A DNA stretch of 64,000 nucleotides from Acidimicrobiales bacterium (GCA_035546775.1 DASZWD010000067.1:1-64000), one strand, 5' to 3'. Shown: positions 33,260 to 43,224, counted from the stretch's first letter. Numbers and translations: made by a program. The notes: generated by a model not told the origin, from the letters alone.

Positions 33260-35880
33260 GACACGTCCCCCGCGCTACGGGGCCGCTTGGTGATCTCGGT
33301 CGCGCCCAAGAGCCCGAGCAACGCAATCAAACCGAGCGCCGGCAGCGCAAAGCGGGTGAAGGGCACCGCGACCGCCGGGGTGAGGACGCGCTTGGCTTTG
33401 GTCGCGGCCGGGCCGCTGGCGAGCTGCGGGGTCGTGATCGTCGCCGCGTCGGTCCCCGAGCCGAACACCGACGACGCTGCGCTGAAGTCCCCGCCGAACG
33501 ACGACGACGACTCCGAACCGCTGCCGCCGTCAGAGTTGAGATCACCGTTGACGACGTCGGCCGCGGTGGCGGCGGTGAGTGTCACGATCGTTTTGGCGGC
33601 GTTGACGGACTGCGTCTTGAGCATCGCCGGCAGCGGGGCATAACCGGGCGGCAGGTTGCCGAGGTCGAAGCCGGACACCTGGCCGTCGGTCGCGGCGTAG
33701 TTGACGAACTGCGAGTAGGCGGATCGCTGTTCGGTCGTGAGGTCGAGCGGCTTGATCGCCGCGTACGTGAGCACCGCCAGCGGGTACGCCCCCGACACCT
33801 TGGCCAACGGGTCGGGCTCGAGCACTGATTGCTCGGTCTTGGGTGTCATGCCCCCGACCGCCGCCGCCAGCGCGTCGGTGGTCGGCGAGATGAACGCGCG
33901 GTTATCGCCGTCGTCACCAGCGCGGCTCAGGCTCGCCGTCTGAAGGCCAAAATTGGCCGCCGACGCCGCGTCGGTGATGGCGATCATCGTGCGGGCGATT
34001 GCCTGCGGCGGCTGGCGTTTCCACACGTCGGCCGGCTGGTCGGCAAAAGGGTTGTCCTCGAGCTTGGCGCCGTCGTCGGCGGCGCGGGTTTCCTTAGCCG
34101 CGTCGCGAAACGTTTCGGTGTAGGGCAACCAGTCGGTCCCGCACAGCGCGCTCGGCACGACGTGCTTGGTGCCGACCGGCGGCGACTGGTAACAGTACGG
34201 GTCGGCCTTCGGGAAGTTGTCGGGCAACGGATCGCCGAAGGCGACGCCGGTGCTGTTGGCGTCGACCTTGGTGGCGTACACCGGGTTGACCTTCATGCCC
34301 CACGGGTCGGGCTTGCCGTCGAGCCAGGCGCGCGCCTCGGGATCGGCCAACACGTAGTCCCACAGCTGCCGCGCCGCGTCGGAGTTCGCCGCCGGCATGA
34401 TGAAGCCGGAGAAGTTGCGCCGGTTGATGACGAAGTCTTCTTTGAACTCCGGGTTGTACTGGAGGAAGTCAGGGTCCACGCCGAGGTGATCGGGCTGGCC
34501 TTTGAGCCAGTCGTACGGCGGGCTTTGCTTGATCTTCACCGACCACAAATAGGACTGGGTGAGCAGTTTCGCGACGAGGCGCGGCGTCAGATTCATCTTG
34601 GCGAAGCGCAGGCCGTTCAGTTCCTGTGCGTCCTTGTCGGCGTTGATCGACGGGTTGCGTTCGATGTTGAAACCGACGACGAGGCCACTCAGCGTCAGCG
34701 GCGCGTACACGACGGGGTCGTCGGGGTCGAGCAGATCGCCGTCGATTGGACGCGACACCACGACCATCCCCGGCGCTCCCTCCTCGGCGGCCACGAGTTG
34801 CCGGCGCGCCGGCTCGTCCGAAAGCCGTGAGTAGCTGAACGGCGGCAGGCCGGGAACGGAACACAGCTTCGGTTCCCAATTCGAGACCGCCGGGAGTGCG
34901 AGTTCACTCCCGCCGATCTGGGTCGAGTCACCACCGAGCTGACACGCAGTGTCAATCGGGTTGAACTCGAGCGGAACCGCGATTCGGTTCTTCCACGCAC
35001 TTGGGGAAAGCGGCGACGTCATCACGCCCCAGAAGTCGGGGTTGTCTTCGTATGGAGTCCCGACGTTCTCGTCGGCAGGCGTCCCACGCGGGACGATCAC
35101 CATCCAGCACTGCGGCACCTTCTTGGAGCCGTCGGGCAATACCTGACGCTGCTGTCCGCAACCAAGACCCGTGTCCTCGATGCCGGTGTGGACTTCGAAC
35201 AGCTCGCCGCCCGTGCCGTTGCTCAACGTGCGCGCGCCCGCGATCTCATTCGTTGTCACGGAGTTGAAGAACGGGTTGACCCAGAATGAGCCGCCCTCGA
35301 CCGCGGGATCGAAGTCGGGGTTGTAACCGACACCAACGGTGGTCCCGTCGACGGCGCGAAACGGCTTCCACAGCGCGCCCGTCGTCGGCTCGACGACTCC
35401 GTCCGCCGGGTCGAAGTTGTCCCAGCCGTCGCGCGAGATGATGCGCTGCGCCGCGTAGCTGGCGGGTGGAAAGTTCGGACCCTGCGTGCCGTAAACGGCT
35501 TCCTTCGCGCCCTGGGCACACTGCTCGGGCGGTGGACCGGGGTTGGCGGGGTTCGTGCCGTCGTCGTCTCCCCAGCACTCGAAGACCTGGAGGTAGTTCG
35601 CCGCGAAGATGCCCGGCTGCTGCTTGGTGCCGGCGCCGCCCGTCCACTTGAGCGATACCGCTTGGTTGACGAGGTCCTTCGTCTGATTGATGGTGACCTT
35701 GAGGTTCGAGAACGCGCCGCGGCCGTTCACCGTCACCGCCGACGCCGTGTCGGGCAGCGACGTGTCGATGCCGGCGCTGCCGGTCACGCTCGACGCGTGC
35801 GCCGGCGCGGCGGAGATGCCGGCGACGAGCGCGACGGCGGCGACGCCGCGCACGTAGCGGCGAAACTGATCGCGGGTCAC
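33256..35880 (-). CDS. Giant PstS-like surface protein
   Basis: An 874-residue secreted protein with a signal peptide (VAAVALVAGISAAPAHA) and a C-terminal helix (FALPALGLIALLGLLG). The N-terminal 300 residues are Trp- and Cys-containing β-structure that I do not recognise (LQVFECWGDDDG; CWMVIVPRGTP). The middle and later part resembles a PBP-like fold: V-V-Y-A-P-L-T-L-S-G-L-V-V-G-F-N-I, A-R-T-M-I-A-I-T-D-A-A-S-A-A, and S-G-A-Y-P-L-A-V-L-T-Y-A near the end, which is the usual PstS closing segment. It is over twice normal PstS length. The GTG start overlaps pstS by 4 bp. Confidence 0.75.
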   Translation of the reverse strand: MTRDQFRRYVRGVAAVALVAGISAAPAHASSVTGSAGIDTSLPDTASAVTVNGRGAFSNLKVTINQTKDLVNQAVSLKWTGGAGTKQQPGIFAANYLQVFECWGDDDGTNPANPGPPPEQCAQGAKEAVYGTQGPNFPPASYAAQRIISRDGWDNFDPADGVVEPTTGALWKPFRAVDGTTVGVGYNPDFDPAVEGGSFWVNPFFNSVTTNEIAGARTLSNGTGGELFEVHTGIEDTGLGCGQQRQVLPDGSKKVPQCWMVIVPRGTPADENVGTPYEDNPDFWGVMTSPLSPSAWKNRIAVPLEFNPIDTACQLGGDSTQIGGSELALPAVSNWEPKLCSVPGLPPFSYSRLSDEPARRQLVAAEEGAPGMVVVSRPIDGDLLDPDDPVVYAPLTLSGLVVGFNIERNPSINADKDAQELNGLRFAKMNLTPRLVAKLLTQSYLWSVKIKQSPPYDWLKGQPDHLGVDPDFLQYNPEFKEDFVINRRNFSGFIMPAANSDAARQLWDYVLADPEARAWLDGKPDPWGMKVNPVYATKVDANSTGVAFGDPLPDNFPKADPYCYQSPPVGTKHVVPSALCGTDWLPYTETFRDAAKETRAADDGAKLEDNPFADQPADVWKRQPPQAIARTMIAITDAASAANFGLQTASLSRAGDDGDNRAFISPTTDALAAAVGGMTPKTEQSVLEPDPLAKVSGAYPLAVLTYAAIKPLDLTTEQRSAYSQFVNYAATDGQVSGFDLGNLPPGYAPLPAMLKTQSVNAAKTIVTLTAATAADVVNGDLNSDGGSGSESSSSFGGDFSAASSVFGSGTDAATITTPQLASGPAATKAKRVLTPAVAVPFTRFALPALGLIALLGLLGATEITKRPRSAGDVS

Positions 35881-37523
35881 GACAGGGTCTTCCGCCGATC
35901 GCCCACCAGGCGGCTCCACAACAGCGGCGGCGCGATGACGAGGGCGCAGATGAACAAGCCGATGAGCACGATCAGCGACTGCGCCGCGCTCCAACCCGCG
36001 GGCGCCGTCAGCACGACGGGCGACGCCACCGGATCGGCGGCGTTCGCACTGCCGCCAAGCGACCCCGACGCCGTGTTGTCAGCCGCGAGCACCGTCGAAC
36101 CATCCGCCGCCGTCACCGGTGTGGTCCCGCCGCTGCTCCCGCTCGACGTCGCCGCTTTCGTTGCGCCCCCCTTGCTCGCGGTGGTGCCGGTAGGGCCGCG
36201 CTGGCCTTGCCCGCCGCTGGCGGTCGGCTTGACGGCCGTCTTCACCTTCTTCGCGCCGCCGGTGCCGTCGGGGCACTGGTTGGCCCCCTGCTGGTCGCAC
36301 GCCTGCGGCTGGGGGGCGTGATCGGCCAGCAGGTTGGTGCCGTCGGGCGAGAACGTCGGGTTCTTGCACTTGGTGATGTCGACGTCCTCGACCACGACAC
36401 CGGGGATCTTCTTGATCTGGTCGAGGCCTTCTTGGGCGAGGTTGATCGGCAGCGGCGAGTAGCCGAGCGACGCCGAGCGCTGCTGCGCTTCGCACATCGC
36501 GTAGTACATGAACTTGCCGAGCGTCTTGCCCTTGTCGGCGTTGAACTGCCCGTGCACGGTCGTAGGCAGGATGAAGTACGAGTACGACGAGAGCTGGTAG
36601 TTGCGTGGGTCGGTGTCGGTGTAGACGTCGTCGAGGATCTGCGTCAGGTAGTCGGCCGAGTTGGCGTCCTGGTTGATGCGCGCCTTGAGCAGCGACACCG
36701 CCACGTTCTCGGGCGTCGGCTCGGTGTAATAGCCGGCGCCGTTCAGCACCTTCGCCACCGGGAAGCCCTGGTTGATGGCGTAGGAGTAGTTGACGTAGCC
36801 GATGGCGCCGTCGGCGAAGTTCTGCGACACGTAGGACGCCACGCCCAGGTCGCCGTTCTGGGCGATCATCCCGGTGACGGTCGGGTAGTAGGAGGTGAAG
36901 CCGCACGCCGGGGCGCGCCCGGAGCGCTGACAGAAGTCCATCCACACGTCGTTGTGCGTGTGGATCATCCAGTTCGAGAATTGGGCGCTTGAGCCCGAAC
37001 CGTCGGAGCGCACCACCGGCACGATCGGCCGATCGGGCATCGTGAGCCCCGGGTTGTCAGCCTGGATCGCGGGGTCGTTCCACTTCGTGATCTTTTCCGT
37101 GAAGATTTTGGCGACGTTGGTCCCCGACAGGCGCAGGTTCGTCACCCGCTGCCCGTTGATGTGCAGGTTGTACATGAACGACGTACCACCGGCAGTCACC
37201 GGTATGTACGCGTAGCTCCCCGGCGCCGGATTCTCGGGCGCCGATCCGTCCTCCGGATGAAACTGGAAGGGGATGTCGGACGCGGCGAAGTCGACGGTGC
37301 CGTTGAGCCAGTTCTTGCGGCCCGACGACGAACCGCTCGGGTTGTAGTCGACGGTGATGCCGAACTGCTTCACGTTCACCCGCATGTCGTCGATGGCGTT
37401 GGCCGCCCACGACGAGCCCTCGCCCGAGATGCGCACGTAGCTGTCGGCCCGCGCCTGTCCCGGAACCGACGCGAGCGCCACCACCGCGAGCGCCGCCAAG
37501 GGGCGGAGACGATTCCAGTTCAC
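35877..37523 (-). CDS. pstS: PstS phosphate-binding protein, membrane-anchored
   Basis: A 548-residue phosphate-binding protein. The signal peptide (PLAALAVVALASVPGQARA) has no lipobox. PBP hallmarks include G-E-G-S-S-W-A-A, the phosphate loop S-G-S-S-S-G, D-F-A-A-S-D and R-S-D-G-S-G-S-S. After residue 410 a low-complexity region (about 90 residues, Gly/Ser/Thr) leads to a C-terminal helix (LIVLIGLFICALVIAPPLLW) and a basic end. Actinobacterial PstS is normally a lipoprotein of about 370 residues, so a helix-anchored, stalked form is unusual. The GTG start overlaps pstA by 4 bp. Confidence 0.9.
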   Translation of the reverse strand: MNWNRLRPLAALAVVALASVPGQARADSYVRISGEGSSWAANAIDDMRVNVKQFGITVDYNPSGSSSGRKNWLNGTVDFAASDIPFQFHPEDGSAPENPAPGSYAYIPVTAGGTSFMYNLHINGQRVTNLRLSGTNVAKIFTEKITKWNDPAIQADNPGLTMPDRPIVPVVRSDGSGSSAQFSNWMIHTHNDVWMDFCQRSGRAPACGFTSYYPTVTGMIAQNGDLGVASYVSQNFADGAIGYVNYSYAINQGFPVAKVLNGAGYYTEPTPENVAVSLLKARINQDANSADYLTQILDDVYTDTDPRNYQLSSYSYFILPTTVHGQFNADKGKTLGKFMYYAMCEAQQRSASLGYSPLPINLAQEGLDQIKKIPGVVVEDVDITKCKNPTFSPDGTNLLADHAPQPQACDQQGANQCPDGTGGAKKVKTAVKPTASGGQGQRGPTGTTASKGGATKAATSSGSSGGTTPVTAADGSTVLAADNTASGSLGGSANAADPVASPVVLTAPAGWSAAQSLIVLIGLFICALVIAPPLLWSRLVGDRRKTLS

Positions 37524-38758
37524 GATGCAGCACTCGCCTTTGTTTCGAAGCGTTGGAGGTCGCGCAGCGACTTGCGCGCCAGCGCCCGTCGCTGCCGGTC
37601 ACTGATCTGGCCCGCCGGTTTCCCGCCGAGGATGCGGGCGGTGACGAAGAGCACCAGCACGAGGATCATCAGCACCGAAGCGGTGGCGTAACCGCGCTCG
37701 ATGAAGGCCGACTGCGGCGAGCGCACGAACTCGAAGGCCTGCAACGGCAGCGACATCATCGGGCCCTTCACCGGGTTCTTGTTCATGACCGCGGTCACGC
37801 CCGAGGTGAGCAGGATCGGCGCCGTCTCGCCGACGCCGCGCGCGACGCCGAGGATCACCGACGTCGTCAGGCCCGAACGCGCCGTGGGCAACACGACGTG
37901 CCACACCGTGCGCCACGTCGGTGCACCCAGGGCGGCGGACGCCTCACGCAGGTTGCCGGGCACGAGGCGCAACACGACGTCCGAGGACCGGATGACGATC
38001 GGCAGCATCATGATGCTGACGGCGACGGCGGCGGCCAAGCCGCAGCGTTCGAGCCCGAACACCAGAATCAGCGTGGCGAAGATGAACAGGCCGGCGATGA
38101 TCGACGGCAGCGCCGTCATGGCGTCGACGATGGTGCGCACCGGCGACGACAGCCGACTGCGCGTCTGGGTCAGGAACACGGCGCAGCTCACGCCGAGCGG
38201 CACGGTGACCACGAGGGCGATCACCATGATGATGAGGCTGCCGAGCATGGCGTGGGCGATGCCGCCCTTGGTCAGTGGGTCGGTTGGCCGCGTCGTGCTC
38301 ATGTCCTGCGTGTAGAAGTTCCGCCGGAAGAAGACGTGGCGTCCCTCCCACACGATGAACAGGATCACCGACGCGAGCGCGATCATCGCCACGAGCGCGG
38401 CGGTCATCAGCAACACCGCCATCACGCGATCGACCACCGCCGGGCGGCTCTCGGTGAACGACAGCAGCAGCGCGTACACAGCGACGAAGAGCACGTAGGT
38501 CACCAGGACAAAGCCGAGCGCGCCCTCGAGCGGGGCCACGCGGCCGAAGATCAGCAGCGACGCGCAGATCGAACTCGCAGCCGCGCCGAGCACGTTGAGC
38601 ACGCCTTCGCGCGACGTGCCGCGGATGCGCCGGCGCGCCGACGCCAGGTGTTGATCGCCCTCGGTGACGGGGTTGAACGTGCGCCCGACGGGCGGCATCG
38701 TCGAGAGGTCGGAAGGGACGCCGCCGAGTTGCGTGGCGCCGGGCAGAACCGTCGTCAT
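37520..38758 (-). CDS. pstA: Phosphate ABC permease PstA
   Basis: A 412-residue permease. Six core helices carry the EAA loop L-R-E-A-S-A-A-L-G-A-P-T-W, which contacts PstB, and the family segment G-V-A-R-G-V-G-E-T-A-P. About 80 N-terminal residues plus two extra helices (SSICASLLIFGRVAPLEGAL; VLVTYVLFVAVYALLLS in part) precede the core, longer than the usual ~300 residues. Its ATG overlaps the pstC stop (ATGA). Confidence 0.92.
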   Translation of the reverse strand: MTTVLPGATQLGGVPSDLSTMPPVGRTFNPVTEGDQHLASARRRIRGTSREGVLNVLGAAASSICASLLIFGRVAPLEGALGFVLVTYVLFVAVYALLLSFTESRPAVVDRVMAVLLMTAALVAMIALASVILFIVWEGRHVFFRRNFYTQDMSTTRPTDPLTKGGIAHAMLGSLIIMVIALVVTVPLGVSCAVFLTQTRSRLSSPVRTIVDAMTALPSIIAGLFIFATLILVFGLERCGLAAAVAVSIMMLPIVIRSSDVVLRLVPGNLREASAALGAPTWRTVWHVVLPTARSGLTTSVILGVARGVGETAPILLTSGVTAVMNKNPVKGPMMSLPLQAFEFVRSPQSAFIERGYATASVLMILVLVLFVTARILGGKPAGQISDRQRRALARKSLRDLQRFETKASAAS

Positions 38759-39771
38759 GCTTCCGATTCCGCCCCGGAGCGCGAGCGGGCGATGAAGATC
38801 GACGCCACGAAGTTGACCCCCAAGGTCATGAGGAACAGGGCGAGGCCAGCGGCGAACAGCGCGGAGAGACCGAAGCCCGACGCGTCGCCGTAGCGGCTGG
38901 CGATGAGGCTCGACACCGAGTTCGATCCCGCTTCGAGCAGGTGGAACGTGATGTCAAAGCGAGGCGAGATGATCAGCAGCACTGCGATCGTCTCGCCCAG
39001 CGCCCGGCCGAGGCCGAGCATGGTGCCGCCGATGATGCCGCCCTGCCCGAAGGGCAGCGAGACGATGCGGATCATCCCCCACCGCGTCGAGCCCAGCGCC
39101 AGCGCGCCTTCGCGCTCGCCCGCGGGCACCTGCGAGAACACTTCGCGCATGACCGAGCACTGGATCGGGATGACCATCATCGCCACGACGACACCGGCGA
39201 TGAAGGTCGACGCCGTGTAGACGCTCGCGGTGGCGAGCGGGCTGTGGGGCTCCGCGCCCGACACGTGGAAGATCGGAATCCAGCCGAGCCACGCCGACAG
39301 CCAGCGGGCGATCGGCACGATCTTGCCTTCGAGGAACTTCAGCCCCCAGAGCCCGTAGACGATGCTCGGCACCGCCGCCATGAGGTCCACCGCGGCGACG
39401 AAGATCGACCGCAGTTTTGCCGGGACGATCTCGGTGATGAACAGCGCCGTGCCGAGTGACAACGGAATGGCGACGGCCACCGCGACGACGGCGATCAGAA
39501 CGGTGAAGGTCAGGACCGACGCGATGCCGAAGTGCTGGCGGTCCGGCTGCCATTCAGACGTCGTGATGAACGAGAAGCCGGTCTTGGCCAGTGCCTTGGT
39601 CGCCTGCGCGGTGAGGAATACACCGACGGCGACCATGAGGGCGAGCACCCACACGCCCGAGCCGGTGACACCGCGGCGGAAGATCTTGTCGCCGCGATCG
39701 GGACGCGCATCGAGGTTGCGCGCCTCGGTTGCCGGCGGCTCGACGGGTACGGGGATCGTCGTCGCCGTCAT
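38755..39771 (-). CDS. pstC: Phosphate ABC permease PstC
   Basis: A 338-residue permease with six helices. Family patterns are D-L-M-A-A-V-P-S-I-V-Y-G-L-W-G and the EAA loop E-R-E-G-A-L-A-L-G-S-T-R-W, followed by G-L-G-R-A-L-G-E-T-I-A-V. It pairs with PstA to form the channel. The ATG at 39771 immediately follows the stop of the small upstream gene with no base between. Confidence 0.93.
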   Translation of the reverse strand: MTATTIPVPVEPPATEARNLDARPDRGDKIFRRGVTGSGVWVLALMVAVGVFLTAQATKALAKTGFSFITTSEWQPDRQHFGIASVLTFTVLIAVVAVAVAIPLSLGTALFITEIVPAKLRSIFVAAVDLMAAVPSIVYGLWGLKFLEGKIVPIARWLSAWLGWIPIFHVSGAEPHSPLATASVYTASTFIAGVVVAMMVIPIQCSVMREVFSQVPAGEREGALALGSTRWGMIRIVSLPFGQGGIIGGTMLGLGRALGETIAVLLIISPRFDITFHLLEAGSNSVSSLIASRYGDASGFGLSALFAAGLALFLMTLGVNFVASIFIARSRSGAESEA

Positions 39772-40143
39772 CTACGTGGCCCACGCCACGAAGAGGATCA
39801 ACACGATCACTGCGCCGACGAGGGGCAGCAGCACGTCGGGATGCAGCAGCTGGCGCGGGTCCCACTGCGGGCGCGCCGGACGCCGGGCGAGAGGCGGGGC
39901 GGCCGCGGCGACTGGCGCGTCGAGGCTGAACAGCGGCGGGGAGTAGTACCCGACGCCGGGTCCGTTCGCATTCGTCGTGGAGACCACGACCTGCACCGGC
40001 GGAGGCGGCGGTGGGAGGATCTCGACGGTCGCCTCGGCTTCCGCCGTGGCCAGCGTCCACTCACCGGTCGCACGATCGAGTCGCCACTTCCGCGGCGCCT
40101 GCGGGTCGTCGCCCGCGGGAGAGGAAGCGCCCCGATTCAGCAC
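39772..40143 (-). CDS. Small tail-anchored protein heading the pst run
   Basis: A 123-residue protein. The soluble N-terminus contains W-R-L-D-R-A-T-G-E-W-T, a Pro-rich stretch and a segment ending W-D-P-R-Q-L-L-H-P-D; one C-terminal helix follows (VLLPLVGAVIVLILFVAWA). It ends directly against pstC and starts 71 bp after regX3. I do not recognise the family. Position suggests a role in the transporter or its regulation. Confidence 0.65.
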   Translation of the reverse strand: MLNRGASSPAGDDPQAPRKWRLDRATGEWTLATAEAEATVEILPPPPPPVQVVVSTTNANGPGVGYYSPPLFSLDAPVAAAAPPLARRPARPQWDPRQLLHPDVLLPLVGAVIVLILFVAWAT

Positions 40144-40214
40144 GGAGTTCAGTCAATCGAAACCGACTGTCCTCCCTCCCAACCCGAAGTGTCGGGAAGG
40201 TGAACGAACGCGAA

Positions 40215-40913
<699 letters not shown>

Positions 40914-40919
<6 letters not shown>

Positions 40920-40993
40920 AATGCTACGGGCGAACGTTCACAAACCTGGCCTGCACATGGCCGCTGACGCCGACTGTTTACCTTCGCGTCACC
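40914..40993. promoter_or_regulatory. Pho-box-like repeats before regX3
   Basis: GTTCACA occurs at 40914-40920 and 40936-40942, exactly 22 bp (two 11-bp units) apart. GTTTACC-N4-CGTCACC lies at 40976-40993 as an 11-bp direct repeat. Both resemble the GTTCACC-N4-GTTCACC Pho box. The sites are on the plus strand, opposite to regX3, and would allow autoregulation. Confidence 0.4.
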
Positions 40994-41011
40994 CGACGTT
41001 GGGAGGAAGGA

Positions 41012-41287
41012 CTACTCCGCCTCTTCCTCGGGGTAGCCGAGGTCCCACTCGAGGGTGAGGTTCTCGCGCTCGGCATCGCGCACGACGCGCTCGCGGTTAC
41101 GACGGAACTGCGGGTCGTGCGGCGGGAGCAGCACGAGCCGGGCCATGGCGCGCTGGCGGAACTCCTCGATCAGGGCGCGGTCACCGAAGTCGGATTGGAT
41201 CTCCCAGTGCGGCATGACGGGGCCGAGATACACGACCCGGACATGGCCGCGGGGAGGTTGCGGGGCGGTTTCTTCGGCGAGCGACAT
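41012..41287 (-). CDS. Conserved small hypothetical protein
   Basis: A 91-residue soluble protein. A β-like start (HVRVVYLGPVMPHWEIQS) leads to charged helices (ALIEEFRQRAMARL; RRNRERVVRDAERE) and an acidic end. It follows the HtrA gene by 13 bp on the same strand. No domain recognised. Confidence 0.6.
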   Translation of the reverse strand: MSLAEETAPQPPRGHVRVVYLGPVMPHWEIQSDFGDRALIEEFRQRAMARLVLLPPHDPQFRRNRERVVRDAERENLTLEWDLGYPEEEAE

Positions 41288-41300
41288 AAGGCGGAAGATT

Positions 41301-42521
41301 CTACTGGCTCACGCTGCGGCTACCGACGGTCAACGTGCCCGTGCGCTTGTCGCCGCCCCGGTAGTAGGTGAACGACACCTTGGCGCCAGCCTTGCTGGCG
41401 CGCACGGCGGCGACGAGGTCGCTGGAGCTCGCCACGTCCTTGCCGTCGAACTTCGTGATCACGTCGCCCACCCGGATGCCGGCGTTCTCGCTGGGCGAGC
41501 CGGCGGTGACGTCCTGCACCACGGCGCCGTTGTCGACCGGCACGCCGAGTTGCGCTTTCAGGTCCGGCGTCAGCGAGACGGTGGCCACGCCGATGAAGGG
41601 CGAACCCTGGGCTGCACCCGACTTGCCCGAGCGCAGCTGGTCGATCAGCGGCTTGATCGAGTCGATGGCGATGGCGAAGCCGATCGACTCGACCGTGGCG
41701 CCGGAGCCGTCGCCGCGGATGACGACGGTGTTCATGCCCACGACCTCACCCTTGGCGTTGAGGAGCGGGCCGCCCGAGTTGCCGGCGTTGATGGCGGCGT
41801 CGGTCTGGATCAGGTGGCTCAGGTTCTCCTGCGGATCGTCGATCGAGCGGTTGAGCGCCGAGACGATGCCCTTGGTCACCGTGTTGCCGCCGACGAGGGC
41901 GAGGGCGTTGCCGATGGCGATCACGTCGTCGCCCACCTCGAGCTGCGACGAGTTGCCCAGCGTGACGGTCTTGAGGCCGCTGGCGTTGCGCACCTTGATG
42001 ATGGCGACGTCGTTGACGGGGTCGGCGCCCACGAGGTCGGCCGGGCGCGGCTGCTGCTGGCCGGCGAAGGTCACCGTGATCTTCTGTGCACCCTCGATGA
42101 CGTGGTTGTTCGTGAGGATCTCGCCGTCCGAGGTCAGCACCATCCCGGTGCCGGCGCCCGTCACCCGTTGCACCGTCGGGCCGAAGAAGCCGTTCTGCTG
42201 CACGAAACCGTCGGTCTCGATCGACACGACCGCGGGCTCGGTCTTGGCCAGCACGCCCTGGACGTCGAGGGCCCCGTTGCGCAACTTCAGATTTGTGCCG
42301 GGCGCGAATGTCAGCGACGTGCCGTTGCGGCTCGAGCGCGTCGCCAGCGCGACGATGCCGCCGCCGAGCAAGCCGCCGATAAGCGCCACGACCAGCAGCA
42401 ACGACATGGCGACGCGCGGCGGGGCCACTTTGTCCGATTCGCCCGGACCAGCAGTGGGGAGGGGCTCGAGCGTCGAATCTTGTGGATCGACGGCCAGGAC
42501 TTCGGTGGGATCTTCAGCCAT
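41301..42521 (-). CDS. HtrA/DegP serine protease with PDZ
   Basis: A 406-residue membrane-anchored protease. An acidic cytoplasmic tail and one helix (MSLLLVVALIGGLLGGGIVAL) precede a trypsin-like domain with His140 (TNNHV), Asp171 (NDVAII) and Ser249 (GNSGG), then a PDZ domain (TAGSPSENAGIRVGDVITKF). It is the second HtrA in the window; the cytoplasmic tail differs from the first, so the two are not recent duplicates. The ATG at 42521 diverges from the WhiB gene. Confidence 0.93.
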   Translation of the reverse strand: MAEDPTEVLAVDPQDSTLEPLPTAGPGESDKVAPPRVAMSLLLVVALIGGLLGGGIVALATRSSRNGTSLTFAPGTNLKLRNGALDVQGVLAKTEPAVVSIETDGFVQQNGFFGPTVQRVTGAGTGMVLTSDGEILTNNHVIEGAQKITVTFAGQQQPRPADLVGADPVNDVAIIKVRNASGLKTVTLGNSSQLEVGDDVIAIGNALALVGGNTVTKGIVSALNRSIDDPQENLSHLIQTDAAINAGNSGGPLLNAKGEVVGMNTVVIRGDGSGATVESIGFAIAIDSIKPLIDQLRSGKSGAAQGSPFIGVATVSLTPDLKAQLGVPVDNGAVVQDVTAGSPSENAGIRVGDVITKFDGKDVASSSDLVAAVRASKAGAKVSFTYYRGGDKRTGTLTVGSRSVSQ

Positions 42522-42608
42522 CTAAAGCTCCGGGCGATACGTAGAAAACATGGGAACCAGGACGAGAATGGCGACGTCTAAGCGGTTACCCGACGAGGAG
42601 GTCGCGCA

Positions 42609-42860
42609 ATGGACACTGAGTGGATGAGCATCGGCAAGTGCCGTGAGGTGCATCCTGCCGTGTTTTTCCCGAGTGATGGTGTCGGGGTCGAGATCGCCCG
42701 CAAACTGTGCGCCGACTGTCCCGTCAAGGCGCCGTGTCTCGAATACGCCATCGAGAACAAGATCGATCATGGCGTATGGGGCGGCGCCTCCGAGCGCGAG
42801 CGCCGTCGCATCATGCGCCAGCGCCGCCTCGATGCGGCGGCTTTGCGCGCCGCCAACTAA
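42609..42860 (+). CDS. WhiB-family Fe-S regulator
   Basis: An 83-residue WhiB-like protein that binds a [4Fe-4S] cluster and partners the primary sigma factor. The four cysteines are C11, C34, C37 and C43, with C-A-D-C-P-V-K-A-P-C typical of the family, followed by G-V-W-G-G and a basic tail (RERRRIMRQRR). The short N-terminus with W-M-S-I-G-K-C recalls WhiB1-type proteins. A GAGGAGG ribosome site precedes the ATG. Confidence 0.93.
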   Translation: MDTEWMSIGKCREVHPAVFFPSDGVGVEIARKLCADCPVKAPCLEYAIENKIDHGVWGGASERERRRIMRQRRLDAAALRAAN

Positions 42861-42872
42861 CAGCACGCTCTC

Positions 42873-42923
42873 CGAACTCGCTCTGTCCTGCACCGCCTGG
42901 CGGTGCAGGACAGAGCGAGTTCG
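42873..42923. terminator. 51-bp palindrome between whiB and tatA
   Basis: A perfect 25-bp inverted repeat centred on T42898. It starts 12 bp after the WhiB stop and ends 5 bp before the tatA stop, so it probably terminates both. The inner 49 bp match the coding palindrome at 8214-8262 in length, central base and 18 of 24 arm positions. Confidence 0.8.
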
Positions 42924-42928
42924 TGTTG

Positions 42929-43099
42929 TCAGGCCTTGTTTTCGGTCTCGGAGTCGTCCTTGGCGCCTTCTTTGACGCCTTCCTTGAACTCCTTCTGCGC
43001 CTGTCCAATCGAACGCGCGAGCTTCGGCAGCCGCGCCGATCCGAACAGGAGAAGGACGACGACAAGGATGATCAGTAGTTCTGGGGCTCCCAGGTTCAT
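42929..43099 (-). CDS. tatA: TatA twin-arginine translocase subunit
   Basis: A 56-residue TatA: a short N-terminus, helix (PELLIILVVVLLLFG), the conserved F-G-x-x-x-L-P hinge (FGSARLPKL), an amphipathic helix (ARSIGQAQKEFKEGV) and an acidic tail. TatA oligomers form the pore of the Tat export system for folded proteins. The ATG at 43099 gives the usual M-N-L-G-A-P-E-L start; an upstream start adds 13 unlikely residues. tatC is not in the window. Confidence 0.9.
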   Translation of the reverse strand: MNLGAPELLIILVVVLLLFGSARLPKLARSIGQAQKEFKEGVKEGAKDDSETENKA

Positions 43100-43224
43100 G
43101 GGTTCACTCGATTCGTTTTGCGCGCCAAGCGGCAACATTCAGGCTACAGCCATGTCCGTATGCAACCAACGCGACGGATTGCGTTCTTTTCCCTATCGGC
43201 ACCCACATCGTTAGCCTCAACAGC

